Assembly: GCA_963402885.1 (NCBI GenBank)
Contig: OY727096.1
Coordinates: 21,867,820-21,931,819 of the forward strand
DNA: 64,000 nucleotides
Origin: Antedon bifida
Taxonomy: Eukaryota > Echinodermata > Crinoidea > Comatulida > Antedonidae
Direction of reading: 5' to 3'
The number at the start of each line of letters is the position of its first letter. Position 1 is the stretch's first letter. A program made the position numbers and the translations under genes. Under the pieces are notes generated by a model. The model saw nothing but the letters and a program-made list of their open reading frames with translations, made no database searches and was not told the DNA's origin. Positions 10,301 to 33,611 of this stretch are shown one piece after another.

Positions 10301-13066
10301 CAAAAGAAAGCAAACCATTTGAAAAAGACTGTTACAATTATAGGGGGCAGTAACACCTATAGGGGGCAGTATTTAATTATCACATGATTAGATTAATCCC
10401 CACATATATATATATATATGTATATTTAATTTATTTATTTATATAAATATATATATAATTTATTTATATTATGCACAGAACATGCATTCTAAACCGCCCC
10501 AGGTGGTCTAATGGTTAGGACATCTGCATATCAAGTAGAAGGCTCTAGGTTTGAATCTCGGTTGGGGTGACTATATCTCATTCTCACAGATTTCCTCATT
10601 TATCATTTCAAATTAATTGAATCAATTTCAGTATATCACCAGGCAGTTTAGAATTTGTTATATTTATAAATACAATATAATTTATTATTATACATCTGCT
10701 GTTTTGAGATACACAGCAACTGTTGTGCAATTACTGCAATTAATAAATAATTGTCACTAACCTGTACACACTCTCCGGGTATTAGACTCCACATGGATTC
10801 ATCAGTACGAATTTGGCTTTTTAGTTTTCCTTCAACAAGGACTTCAGGTGTCTTATTTGGTTCAGTAGGTTTCAAGGTGACCTTTCAAAAGGTAACACAA
10901 AAAAGTGTGTTATGGCCAAATATGGTAGCGATATATTATCGTGTCCATATATTGTCACATAAAGTTTGATAGTGTAGACAGACAGAGGTTTATAAATGGT
11001 TAGGACATCTGCATACAGTATCAAGCAGAAGGTTCTGAATCTCAGTGTTAATTAATTTTAAATTTTCAGCATATAACCAGACGGTTTAGAATTTGTGTAT
11101 TTTTAAAAGAGGAAATAAATATTATTTTTCATTGATTAATGCTGAGCAGAATTCAGTTAAGTCAGTGATTTTATCGTTAGTATCTGATGGTGTATATACA
11201 CACTCACCTTTATGCTTGAGGCCTGAATGTTTACATCAAGTTGTTTAGCTTTTCTTACATGATGTGGTACAGCAACTTTGATGTCAACATCCTTGATAGA
11301 TTGTGACCACCAATACGTGTCACACATGGCACCATTAAATGTGTCTGCTTGACTTAAAGCTGATGAAATCCTTTAAATATAATTGTGATTGTGAAACCTT
11401 AGCATGTTACCAAAAAGATCGTAAAAAAAATATTACCATGGATTTTTTTTTACATAGTTTTCGTCGCTAATCTTTCTACTTCGATTAACCAAGGAAGAGT
11501 GAAATTTCACCCCTCCTTGGATTAACAAATTTATTATAAATTAAATACTTTACGTTTTCTGTTTTGTTTCATTTTGTTGTATGTTGCTTTTACTTGGTTT
11601 GAGATGTTCTTTTCCTTTAGGTTGTTGAACTGTTTCATTTTGTTGTTCACTTGTTTCATTTTGTTGTTTATTTGTTTCATTTTGTTGTTCACTTGCTTCA
11701 TTTTGTTGTTGACTTGTTTCCACTTCAACTGTGTTTAAAGGTTCTGGAATATCTAAAATTAGAATTACTGTTATTAAACAAATTCAGCAGCAAAAGGTGG
11801 ATTGTATTGTACTGTACTGTATGTATTTTTTAATATAATTATAATACAAACAGTGGGATAACATAGAGGCCTTGGTTTCAACACTGGAGACCTCAGACAT
11901 TTTTAGTGTTATTATTCAACATATTCTAAAGCCATCTTCCCCTCCAGACCCTGGGTTTAGCCAGTGGGCACTCAACATAGCCGTTACGCCACTGAATGCA
12001 AAAAATGAATGTTTATGTTTTAGGAATAAAATATTTTAGGTTAGAACTTAGACCCATTAAAAAATATTTCTGTCGAAGTAGAGCTGTTATAGATGGTGCA
12101 TTCTACAGAATGTTTTTTTTATCATGTATTATTCACTGGCCTTGGAAATTGCATACAATCTAAAAATGTTTACAAAAACATTAACGTCTAATGTACAGCA
12201 ATTGTGAGGATGGATCAAAAAAAGCGCAGTATATGTTTTATGGTGTTATTGGCCAGTGGAGACGTACAGTAATGCCTGTACCTGTTTCAGATGGTTCTGT
12301 AGGAACACCGTGTTTGAGCTGCTCATATTTCAAGTAGGTCTGGAAAAATAAAATAAATAATACATCAATAAATATGTAATCTCCCTGGAAATGTAAACCT
12401 AAAATCAAAATGACCAAGCCAAGTTTACTGACTGGTAGTGAATACTGAATACTTATTTTGTTTCCTATAAGGAAGGAAAGAACCTGTGTAATCAGCATCA
12501 TGGATGGTTATTATTTTACCTGCATTATGAGCCGACGAGCTGCTCCTGGGGGAAGTCCCATTGCATCTGTCTTGCTTGTCATAATGTGATAAAAATCAGT
12601 TCTAAAGAAAGTACAATTTTAAAAAAAAAATGCAATTAACTACTAGGCCTATAGGCGCGGCCTAGAGCCCTACACTAGGCCTTAAAGTACAGTCAGTAGT
12701 AATACTAATATAAAAACTTATATTTTATTACAAATATGCCTAGCCTGTATTATTATAGTATATACCGGTTTATTTTATATTTGGAAACACTTTAACCCCA
12801 TATCGGAGTCCAATACCTATCTAGGCCTAACGTCAGTTGTTTACCACCTACGAGTACTAACATATCGCCCTCCAAACCCCAGTTTCAGCGCTGCATTTTA
12901 ATTACCGTTCGAGGTAAAGTTGGGCCTAAAGAAAATTATGAAAGTTAATGTATTACCGTCGGTATAAGAAGCTGAAAATAGCATCCATGAACAAGTCAAT
13001 TTGTTTAACATTTTGAAGAATCTCACTTAGCCTTGCATCAATTTCAGGATCAGGTTTTGAAACCAT
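4357..13066 (-). CDS. NudC domain-containing protein 3, eight exons
   Basis: Coding exons in transcript order: 13066-12957, 12601-12520, 12339-12282, 11752-11554, 11370-11208, 10881-10762, 4890-4702, 4455-4357. They sum to 1020 nt (339 aa plus stop) and all introns are GT-AG. The family is a dynein/HSP90-associated co-chaperone. The N-terminal helical module reads [14 protein letters not shown], then [11 protein letters not shown], as in vertebrate NUDCD3 (361 aa). Exon 4 encodes a Q/N/E-rich linker with a seven-residue repeat. Exons 5-7 form the CS (p23-like) domain ([39 protein letters not shown]). The C-terminus has [10 protein letters not shown], then [17 protein letters not shown], the NUDCD3 signature. 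The start is the ATG that opens exon 1, giving [10 protein letters not shown]. Intron 6 holds a 5.3-kb Gypsy element, SINEs and MITE pieces, and the splice sites around it look intact. The gene is convergent with the exon at 3941. Confidence 0.92.
4557..4680. mobile_element. Palindromic MITE copy in NUDCD3 intron 7
   Basis: ACTATCAAACTAGTTTGAC at the left and TTTGATAGTGTAGACAAAGC at the right are inverted copies. The core TATGGTAGTGATATGACATC is the one seen at 2522. It is slightly truncated at the left. It occupies about half of the 246-bp last NUDCD3 intron. Confidence 0.75.
4926..5104 (+). other. Lys/Glu-rich open frame, nature unknown
   Basis: A short open frame beginning [13 protein letters not shown] and rich in Lys, Glu and Asp (about 60 codons). 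It runs directly into the truncated Gypsy LTR at 5096. It lies antisense inside NUDCD3 intron 6, immediately upstream of exon 7. The composition is protein-like, but purine-rich strands give such frames by chance, and its complement is a pyrimidine tract. It replaces the part of the 3' LTR that should be here, so it may be sequence joined by a deletion. Function is not assigned. Confidence 0.25.
5096..5180 (-). repeat. Gypsy element 3' LTR, truncated
   Basis: About 85 bp match 10320-10404 of the 5' LTR, starting (in element orientation) TGTGGGGATTAATC right after the polypurine tract. Identity stops at 5096 and the remaining ~200 bp of LTR are absent. Confidence 0.8.
5244..9161 (-). pseudogene. 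Gypsy pol polyprotein, disrupted
   Basis: Protease with [12 protein letters not shown] lies in the first ~120 residues. The reverse transcriptase begins in the same frame ([32 protein letters not shown]) and continues after a TAA at about 7808 with [11 protein letters not shown]. RNase H ([27 protein letters not shown]), an HHCC zinc region ([20 protein letters not shown]) and the integrase core ([25 protein letters not shown]) lie at 7405-5822. The integrase C-terminal segment is in another frame at 5783-5244. Breaks: an extra in-frame TAA in the RT, a frame change near 7405-7430 and another near 5810-5825. The pol frame is -1 relative to gag with a 28-bp overlap, the usual Gypsy arrangement. 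Family identity is certain and inactivity is inferred from the breaks. Confidence 0.92.
9134..10060 (-). CDS. Gypsy gag protein
   Basis: An intact 308-aa frame. Residues 1-35 look helical, residues ~40-200 resemble a retrotransposon capsid domain (region [20 protein letters not shown]), a charged coiled-coil-like stretch spans ~225-270, and there is one CCHC knuckle, C284-x2-C287-x4-H292-x4-C297. Gag would package element RNA in the cytoplasm. The first Met ([10 protein letters not shown]) lies 55 bp downstream of the 5' LTR/primer-binding region, supporting this start. The end overlaps pol by 28 bp. Confidence 0.88.
   Translation of the reverse strand: MMASKASLRDVQRTVDELRAELEATRRAAHGNGNTVYVLPEKKMRHFVGAEGECVESFVEDIKAAIKVRKLRGQNAADFVVSHLEGAARREIRHRPRVADDSELILRTLQDTFGERMSLNTIMRQIYNTIQKRGQSISDYAFVLLGFSEKLGRIPNAPDPERTIRDQFCEGLADSVLRRELKKMLKDDPGVTFFRLRDWAMDMEEEDGLHRKPVKAYSYVTEADDQILKTLENLSLAVKMQTEITEDIRNKQEEFTNRLEKLENQSKERTQRKSTRRDKSTVQCHRCKQMGHYASECPSPCVVSSSEN
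10116..10404 (-). repeat. Gypsy element 5' LTR
   Basis: In element orientation it starts TGTGGGG and ends CCTTACA (289 bp, TG...CA ends). The sequence just inside it reads ATTTGGTGTCAGAAGTGGGA, a typical tRNA primer-binding position. The partner at 5096-5180 is truncated, so target duplication cannot be tested. Confidence 0.8.
10405..10495. repeat. TA-rich simple repeat
   Basis: Alternating TATATA/TTTATTTATATAAATATATA directly next to the outer end of the Gypsy 5' LTR. Nothing else is seen. Confidence 0.7.
10496..10660 (+). repeat. tRNA-derived SINE
   Basis: The head folds like a tRNA: GCCCCAG / TTGGGGT acceptor pairing, A-box-like TGGTCTAATGGTTAGG and B-box-like GGTTTGAATCTC. The anticodon stem TCTGC/GTAGA encloses ATATCAA (Asp-like ATC). 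A shared tail follows (CTCATTCTCACAGATT to CACCAGGCAGTTTAGAATT). Three further partial copies with the same tail in this window show that it is a SINE rather than a tRNA gene. Confidence 0.75.
10889..10992. mobile_element. Palindromic MITE, partial copy
   Basis: ACAAAAAAGTGTGTTATGG to CATAAAGTTTGATAGTGTAGACAGACAG: the right arm and core of the family, with the left arm missing. It directly abuts NUDCD3 exon 6 (acceptor at 10882). Confidence 0.65.
10993..11100 (+). repeat. SINE, truncated copy
   Basis: AAATGGTTAGGACATCTGC, AAGCAGAAGGTTCTGAATC and AACCAGACGGTTTAGAATTT follow the order of the SINE at 10496 with internal deletions. Confidence 0.65.
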
Positions 13067-13880
13067 TTTAAGCAATGTTTTCCTTGATGTTTGTAATTGT
13101 ATTGTTATGAGGGACGATCGAGCTAGCTAACATTACGAACAAACGAACAAAAAGCGTCTGCTATAGTATCTTAATAGTGACGTAGGTAGCCACAAACGTA
13201 ATGAAATTCGTGTTGTAAACATTTGTTGCAGCAGTGTTATTTTCATCATCATAATTATAATGACGATCATTATAGGAATATTTAAACCTAAGTTAAATAA
13301 AGTAATTTTCTACAGTTATCAATTCACGTATTTTAATAGTTAAGTTCGTAAGGTCTCTTTATTAGATGCATTGGTTACACGCTTTTTTTGTATTCATTGT
13401 ATAGGCCAAATTGTATGTAAATCAAAATGTATACCCACCTTTCATTTATAGGCGCGCCTACATCGTTGTTAAAATGACAATAAATAATATTGTATCCGGC
13501 GTAGGCCTACTATGTCGTACGTTGTTGTGCACGCATGCATGACAAACGACAAACGTGAAAACACACAATTAAATCTAAAACGATTCATTTAATAAACATA
13601 AAGAGTAATTTCTTTTCCCACAATTTATTATTTCCCACAGAGCTTCTCCAAGCTGATCTAGCTCTCCCGTCTTCAACCTCTATCTACAAACAATTGAGTG
13701 ATCCCTCCAGTTGGCGTTTTTTAATTACGCAATCAACAAGATCAAGATATATTATTTGAATAATAAATGCAATTCATGAGGTTCCGATATCACACACCCT
13801 CTTTGGGGTGTTGTAGTTCAGTGATAAAATATAGTATGCCAATGTAGTCATATTCCATCATATTATAATGCAATATTTAT
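13067..13880. promoter_or_regulatory. NUDCD3 promoter side and CMAS-B 3' side
   Basis: There is no coding exon here. The right end holds the 3' UTR of the minus-strand CMAS gene, with AATAAA on the minus strand at 13624-13629. The left end is the presumed NUDCD3 promoter; the ~130 bp upstream of its ATG contain ACGATCGAGCTAGCTAAC and AGTGACGTAGG (CRE-like half-site). No TATA box is evident at a convincing distance. Confidence 0.4.
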
Positions 13881-28408
<14,528 letters not shown>

Positions 28409-29090
28409 ACTAAGTATGAAAAAAACAAATTGCAAGGATTGTTTTCCTTCAAAAAGTAAAAGCATACTGTATTTACAAAATAAATCTAAGGGTACATGTA
28501 TTACAAACTTTTAATTGTATTTAAACATTCTTAGGCAACACAGACTGAGTGTTAGGCTGCTTCACTGCCCTTAGAAGGAGTAGAAGTAGCCTAACCTCTT
28601 TGATACTATTTTATTTTATCTCAGAAACTTTTATTTGAACACCTTTGCTTGCTATTAGTTTTTTTTAAACGCTACTTTATATATTATTTTTAATTTATTT
28701 TGTTTACGAAACTTAATTTTTAGACATTCATTTCTTCATAATAATCAGTATTTATTTTGATTTTGGTTCGCTTATTATTTAAGTGTAAAAGCATTAATGA
28801 TGACAATAGTTATAGAAATAATACTATTGTTTGACCGTCCAAATAAGCAATCGGGAAAGTGTTTAAATGTTATTAGTCCACTGGGCTGTTAGGTGCTTAC
28901 ATTAAGCATGTTTAAAAGCATTCCACAAAGACATGCAATACGGCTGCTTTGTTACAGTGTTACACATATTAATGCGAGTATGCCATAAATTACAACACAA
29001 TTACTTGCAACAACTCTATGATAATACAATAGGCTGAGCACAAATGTTTTGTTTGAGCCTGTTGGTAGAGGTCTTTGCTCATTAACTTGA
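28409..29090. other. CMAS-A 3' flank
   Basis: No gene is seen. AATAAA at 28479-28484 lies 71 nt after the stop and is the likely poly(A) signal. The rest is AT-rich unique sequence. Confidence 0.5.
28479..28484 (+). terminator. Candidate CMAS-A poly(A) signal
   Basis: AATAAA within ACAAAATAAATCTAAG, 71 nt downstream of the CMAS-A stop codon. Confidence 0.5.
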
Positions 29091-29097
29091 TTTAATT

Positions 29098-29285
29098 AGT
29101 TGGGTTAGTCCACAAATAAGTGGGCTAGTATTAGACCAAACCTTGTGCAGTGGGCTAGTACTAGACCAAACCTTGTGCATTGGGCTAGCACTAGACCAAA
29201 CCTTGTGCATTTGGCTAGCACTAGACCAAACCTTGAACATTGGGCTAGTACTAGACCAACCCTTGAACATGGTGCATTGGGCGAG
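29098..29285. repeat. 30-bp minisatellite
   Basis: About six copies of GGGCTAGTACTAGACCAAAC followed by CTTGTGCATT, with point variants. CTAGTACTAG is itself palindromic. Confidence 0.85.
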
Positions 29286-30117
29286 TGCTAACTATTTTTT
29301 TTAGTGGTGAATGGGATTGTTAATTGAATTATATATATTTTGATAAGAGTATCCATTCATGAGCTGATGCTAGTAGTCGCAACATACGATATAGCCCCAC
29401 CTAACAGTGAGCTTATGATATATCAAGCAAAACACCAATGTTTGATTCTCAGTGGATACACCTTTTTCACTGCATCTTTAAAGTTGACATTTGTTTTTAA
29501 TAATATTTATAGTTAATTTGAACATTTTTAGTAAAAATTATTTTGTTTCAACATTACATTCCATGTTTTGATGTAGTTTTTAATTATAATGTCGGTAAAA
29601 ATGTAATATTAATAATGAAATATGGAACATGTAACACAATGTTGTTACTCCATAGACGTATTCAGAATAACTTAACACCGTTGGGAAACGCAATTTAATG
29701 CAAATGACAACAACAAGTATATACTGAATCTTCTGCTGTGTAGATATTAATACAATGATATATGCGTACAGTAGTTGCCCTTTTAAACAGTAGCTGTACA
29801 GTTTTATACTACCAATACTTACTGTAATTTATTATATATGTACTTCTTCGTTGTGTAGAAGATATTTATGCAGCTTCATGAAGAAATCAAGTTTTAAACA
29901 AAGATTTCTTCATTTTTTAATATTCAAAAGGTATATATATATTCCTTGAAATTCTTGCACATTACTTTTTAATGGTGGTGCATTTGTATATGTATCCAAT
30001 CACTCATTATATATACTGTATATGATTAAATATTATTGATTGAATAAAGTAGAATCCGATACTTATATCAACAGGCTTACCGCTGTGCTGTATGGGCGTG
30101 CTATATTTTGTGAATTA
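29286..30117. other. AT-rich stretch without recognisable feature
   Basis: Apart from an AATAAA at about 30043 I see no exon, repeat family or RNA gene here. Confidence 0.5.
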
Positions 30118-31525
30118 AGTGCGTGCTTACTTCTGTGTAGACCGGTCGACAAACCGTAGTCTACACTAGTGCGTGCTTAATTCAGTGTAGACCAGTCGAC
30201 AAACTTCGGCAAACCGTAGTCTACACTAGTGCGTGCTTACTTCAGTGTAGACCAGTCGGCAAACCGTAGTCTACATTAGTGCGTGCTTACTTCAGTGTAG
30301 ACCAGTCGACAAACTTCGGCAAACCGTAGTCTACATTAGTGCGTGCTTACTTCAGTATAGACCAGACGACAAACTTCGGCAAACCGTAGTCTACACTAGT
30401 GCGTGCTTACTTCAGTGTAGACCAGTCGGCAAACTTCGGCAAATCGTAGTCTACACTAGTACGTGCTTAATTCAGTGTAGACCAGTCGCCAAACCTCGGC
30501 AAACCGTAGTCTACATTAGTGCGTGCTTAATTCAGTGTAGACCAGTCGGCAAACCATAGTCTACACTAGTGCGTGCCTAATTCAGTGTAGACCAGTCGGC
30601 AAACTTCAGCAAACCGTAGTATACATTAGTGCGTGCTTACTTCAGTGTAGACCAGTCGAGAAACCGTAGTCTACACTAGTGCGTGCTTAATTCAGTGTAG
30701 ACCAGTCGGCAAACCGTAGTCTACACTAGTGCGTGCTTACTTCAGTGTAGACCAGTCGACACACCGTAGTCTACACTAGTGCGTGCTTAATTCAGTGTAG
30801 ACCAGTCGACAAACTTCGGCAAACCGTAGTCTACATTAGTGCGTGCTTACTTCAGTGTAGACCAGTCGGCAAACCGTAGTCTACACTAGTACGTGCTTAC
30901 TTCAGTGTAGACCAGTCGGCAAACCGTAGTCTACACTAGTGCGTGCTTACTTCAGTGTAGACCAGTCGACAAACTTCGGCAAATCGTAGTCTACACTAGT
31001 GCGTGCTTACTTCAGTGTAGACCAGTCGACAAACTTCGGCACACCGTAGTCTACATTAGTACGTGCTTACTTCAGTGTAGACCAGTCGACAAACTTCGGC
31101 AAACCGTAGTCTACACTAGTGCGTGCTTACTTCAGTGTAGACTAGTCGGCAAACTTCGGCAAATCGTAGTCTACACTAGTGCGTGCTTACTTCAGTGTAG
31201 ACCAGTCGGCAAACTACGGCAAACCGTAGTCTACACTAGTGCGTGCTTACTTCAGTGTAGACCAGTCGGCAAACCGTAGTCTACACTAGTACGTGCTTAC
31301 TTCAGTGTAGACCAGTCGGCAAACCGTAGTCTACATTAGTGCGTGCTTACTTCAGTGTAGACCAGTCGGTAAACTACTGCAAACCGTAGTCTACACTAGT
31401 ACGTGCTTATTTCAGTGTAGACCAGTCGGCAAACTTCGGCACACCGTAGTCTACACTAGTGCGTGCTTTCTTCAGTGTAGACCAGTCGACAAACTTCGGC
31501 AAACCGTAGTCTACATTAGTGCGTA
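30118..31525. repeat. 50/60-bp minisatellite with an internal stem
   Basis: About 26 copies of AGTGCGTGCTTACTTCAGTG, TAGACCAGTCGGCAAACCGT, AGTCTACACT (50 bp). Many copies carry an extra 10 bp (AAACTTCGGC), giving 60 bp. AGTGTAGAC and GTCTACACT are inverted, so every unit, and every unit junction, can form a hairpin. The arm sequence GTCTACACTA also ends the MITE family of this window. The copies do not alternate conserved repeat and unique spacer, so this is not a CRISPR array. Confidence 0.93.
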
Positions 31526-31962
31526 AACGCAGAAAACAAGTTTGCAGAAGTCTACACTAGCAGATTCGGAGTTTGCTGGGTCTGCCAGTGTAGACTAGAA
31601 TCTATACTGTCAAATATTAGTTAGGAAAGTTTTACAAGAAAATGTTTCCAAAGTTTGTTAGTGTAGTGTGCAGTGTGTTGATAATCTTTGGCAAACTGTC
31701 GGAAACTAGTTTACAGAAGTCTGCAAATAAAGTTCGCTAGTGTATCCTTCTCCAAACAGTGACAAACTCAAAGTTTGCTTTTAAAACAAAAATAAATATT
31801 CGTCCAAACAGATGTGAGCCCTCATAATGTATAACACTCGCATAACTTGTTTTTCTGTTTAATTGCAATGCAATAATGGCTCGCCTTTAACATATTCGTA
31901 AATGAATAAACTAGAATAGAAAAGTATAGAATTACTGCAGCAACTTAGATTACTTATGATAT
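31526..31962. other. Decayed border of the minisatellite
   Basis: Scattered words such as GAAGTCTACACTAGCAGATT, GCCAGTGTAGACTAG and GTTTGTTAGTGTAGTG show diverged relatives of the preceding unit. No gene is seen. Confidence 0.45.
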
Positions 31963-33611
31963 ATTATTAGTTATCCGCTTGGTATACCAAGCGGATAACT
32001 CCTTGTAATTGTATGAGATCAATATTTTTTGGTTATCCGCAACTTAGTTGCAGGATAACCCATGTGATTGTAAATATCTTTTTTTTCATCATCTTTGTTC
32101 TTCTTTCTTTCCCGGAATTTTGTTGCACGCATATCTCTCACCCTTGTCAACATAAGATTGTATAACTTTGTCATAAGATTGATCTGTAGCTGTAGATGTG
32201 CAGGAAACTTCGTTATATGACGTTAGAGTCGCGTAGCGTAAGTTACGCGCGATTTTATGAATTTCAATGTTTGGTCATAGATTATAAACCAAAAGTCATT
32301 TTGTATTGACACTTGGTGAAAATTTAAGTCATATCAAGGGCAAACTTTCTATGGATTAAAAATGACATGTTTCACAAGAAGTTACGCGCGCACGCGCATT
32401 TAAAATTTAAAAATGCGCAAAATTAATTTCTAATCAACTTTCTACGCTGATCATGACATTTTAAACATGTCAAAAATTCCCACGCGCGCGAAAAAAATTA
32501 CGCGTAAGGTGCGCACGGAGCATGAAAATCATGTGTTTTTTTCTTGAATTATGATTTTACAGCCTTTCTTAGTCATTTTAAAAAAGATTTACATCATTTC
32601 AAATTAAAATGACGTCATACGAACACGTTGATTTAGACCATTTGCGCGCGTTTTAGTTGCAAAAGTGACAACAAATTGTCAAAATTAAGCCTATTTTTAA
32701 TCTATTATAGCTCCTCGGGATCATCCACGACCCCCAATTTTTTTAATTTAATATGTAAGCAGATATGTTGTAGATATGAATTCATGCAGAACCTTTACCC
32801 CTCGGATGTTATGACGTCATCGTATGGCCACACGAATGTAAAATATAGGATTTTTTACTCTTTCGTTATTGCTCATCAAATTCAACAAAGCGCTTCTAGA
32901 TTATACGTATTCCATTTCCCCCGAAATTTTAATATTGTCTACGTTAATCAACTATCTTTCGCATGAATTAAAAATATTTTAATTTTTATGACGTCATCAT
33001 GTCTAAAAACGTAAATAACGTGGGTCACTTATTTTCATCTTTACAGTAAATTTCAATCTGTTATAGCTCGTCAGAATAAAAAGTGATAATCATGATTAAA
33101 ACGTTTTCTGGAAGCTATTGGATTGTAGATACGAATTGATGTGAATATTTTGCCAATCAGATGTTGTGACGTCATCATATGGCCAGTTGAATTCAAAAAG
33201 TCATATTTTCATCTCTTGCGTAAAAGTTCATTGCGTTTAAACGAGAGCGCATCTCACTTTTACGTGCCCAAAATTCTTCAAATTTGTTTTAATGTAAATT
33301 TTTAGATAATTATCTTCTAAAATTGTTATCTTTATATGTCAATTTGATGACGTCATCGTGTTAAAAATTGGATTTAAAAGATGGGTCTCGTAATTTTGTC
33401 TATGCTACACTGTATATAACATATACAGTTTATTCTGTAAAATACTGTAATATGGTGTATGCTACACAATAGGTACAATTCAGCACTGTAAACATATTTA
33501 TTTCATGTCATAGGATGGCATAATAATTGTCGAGGTTCATATAGTTAAGTATGTGCATGTTGCGTTTGCGCGGATAACCCGAACTCGTCAAAGTGACGAG
33601 TTCAAATCTAG
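31963..33611 (+). repeat. Array unit 1
   Basis: It has two 5' stems: a perfect 32-bp palindrome at 31969-32000 (half AGTTATCCGCTTGGTA) and GGTTATCCGCAACTTAGTTG... at 32031-32060. TGACGTCA lies at 32610, 32812, 32989, 33167 and 33348, with TGACGTTA at 32218. The tail arm is GCGGATAACC and the end is CTAG at 33608-33611. Confidence 0.7.

Larger units (their letters stand above)
5096..10404 (-). mobile_element. Gypsy (Metaviridae-type) LTR retrotransposon, degenerate
   Basis: Transcribed right to left: 5' LTR 10116-10404, primer-binding region about 10097-10115, gag 10060-9134, pol 9161-5244, polypurine tract (AACAGGGGAGTG on the minus strand) ending at 5181, and a truncated 3' LTR 5096-5180. 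The order protease, reverse transcriptase, RNase H, integrase is Gypsy/Ty3-type. Pol carries one in-frame stop and at least two frame changes, so the copy is inactive as it stands. It lies in NUDCD3 intron 6 in the same orientation as the host gene. Confidence 0.93.

Noticed and set aside
10496-10570. tRNA-Asp gene
   Set aside because: The head folds like a tRNA, but the T-stem pairs poorly and a conserved tail follows that is shared with other copies, so it is a SINE.
30118-31525. CRISPR-like array
   Set aside because: Units are tandem with no unique spacers, repeat length varies by 10-bp blocks, and the surroundings are animal genomic DNA.
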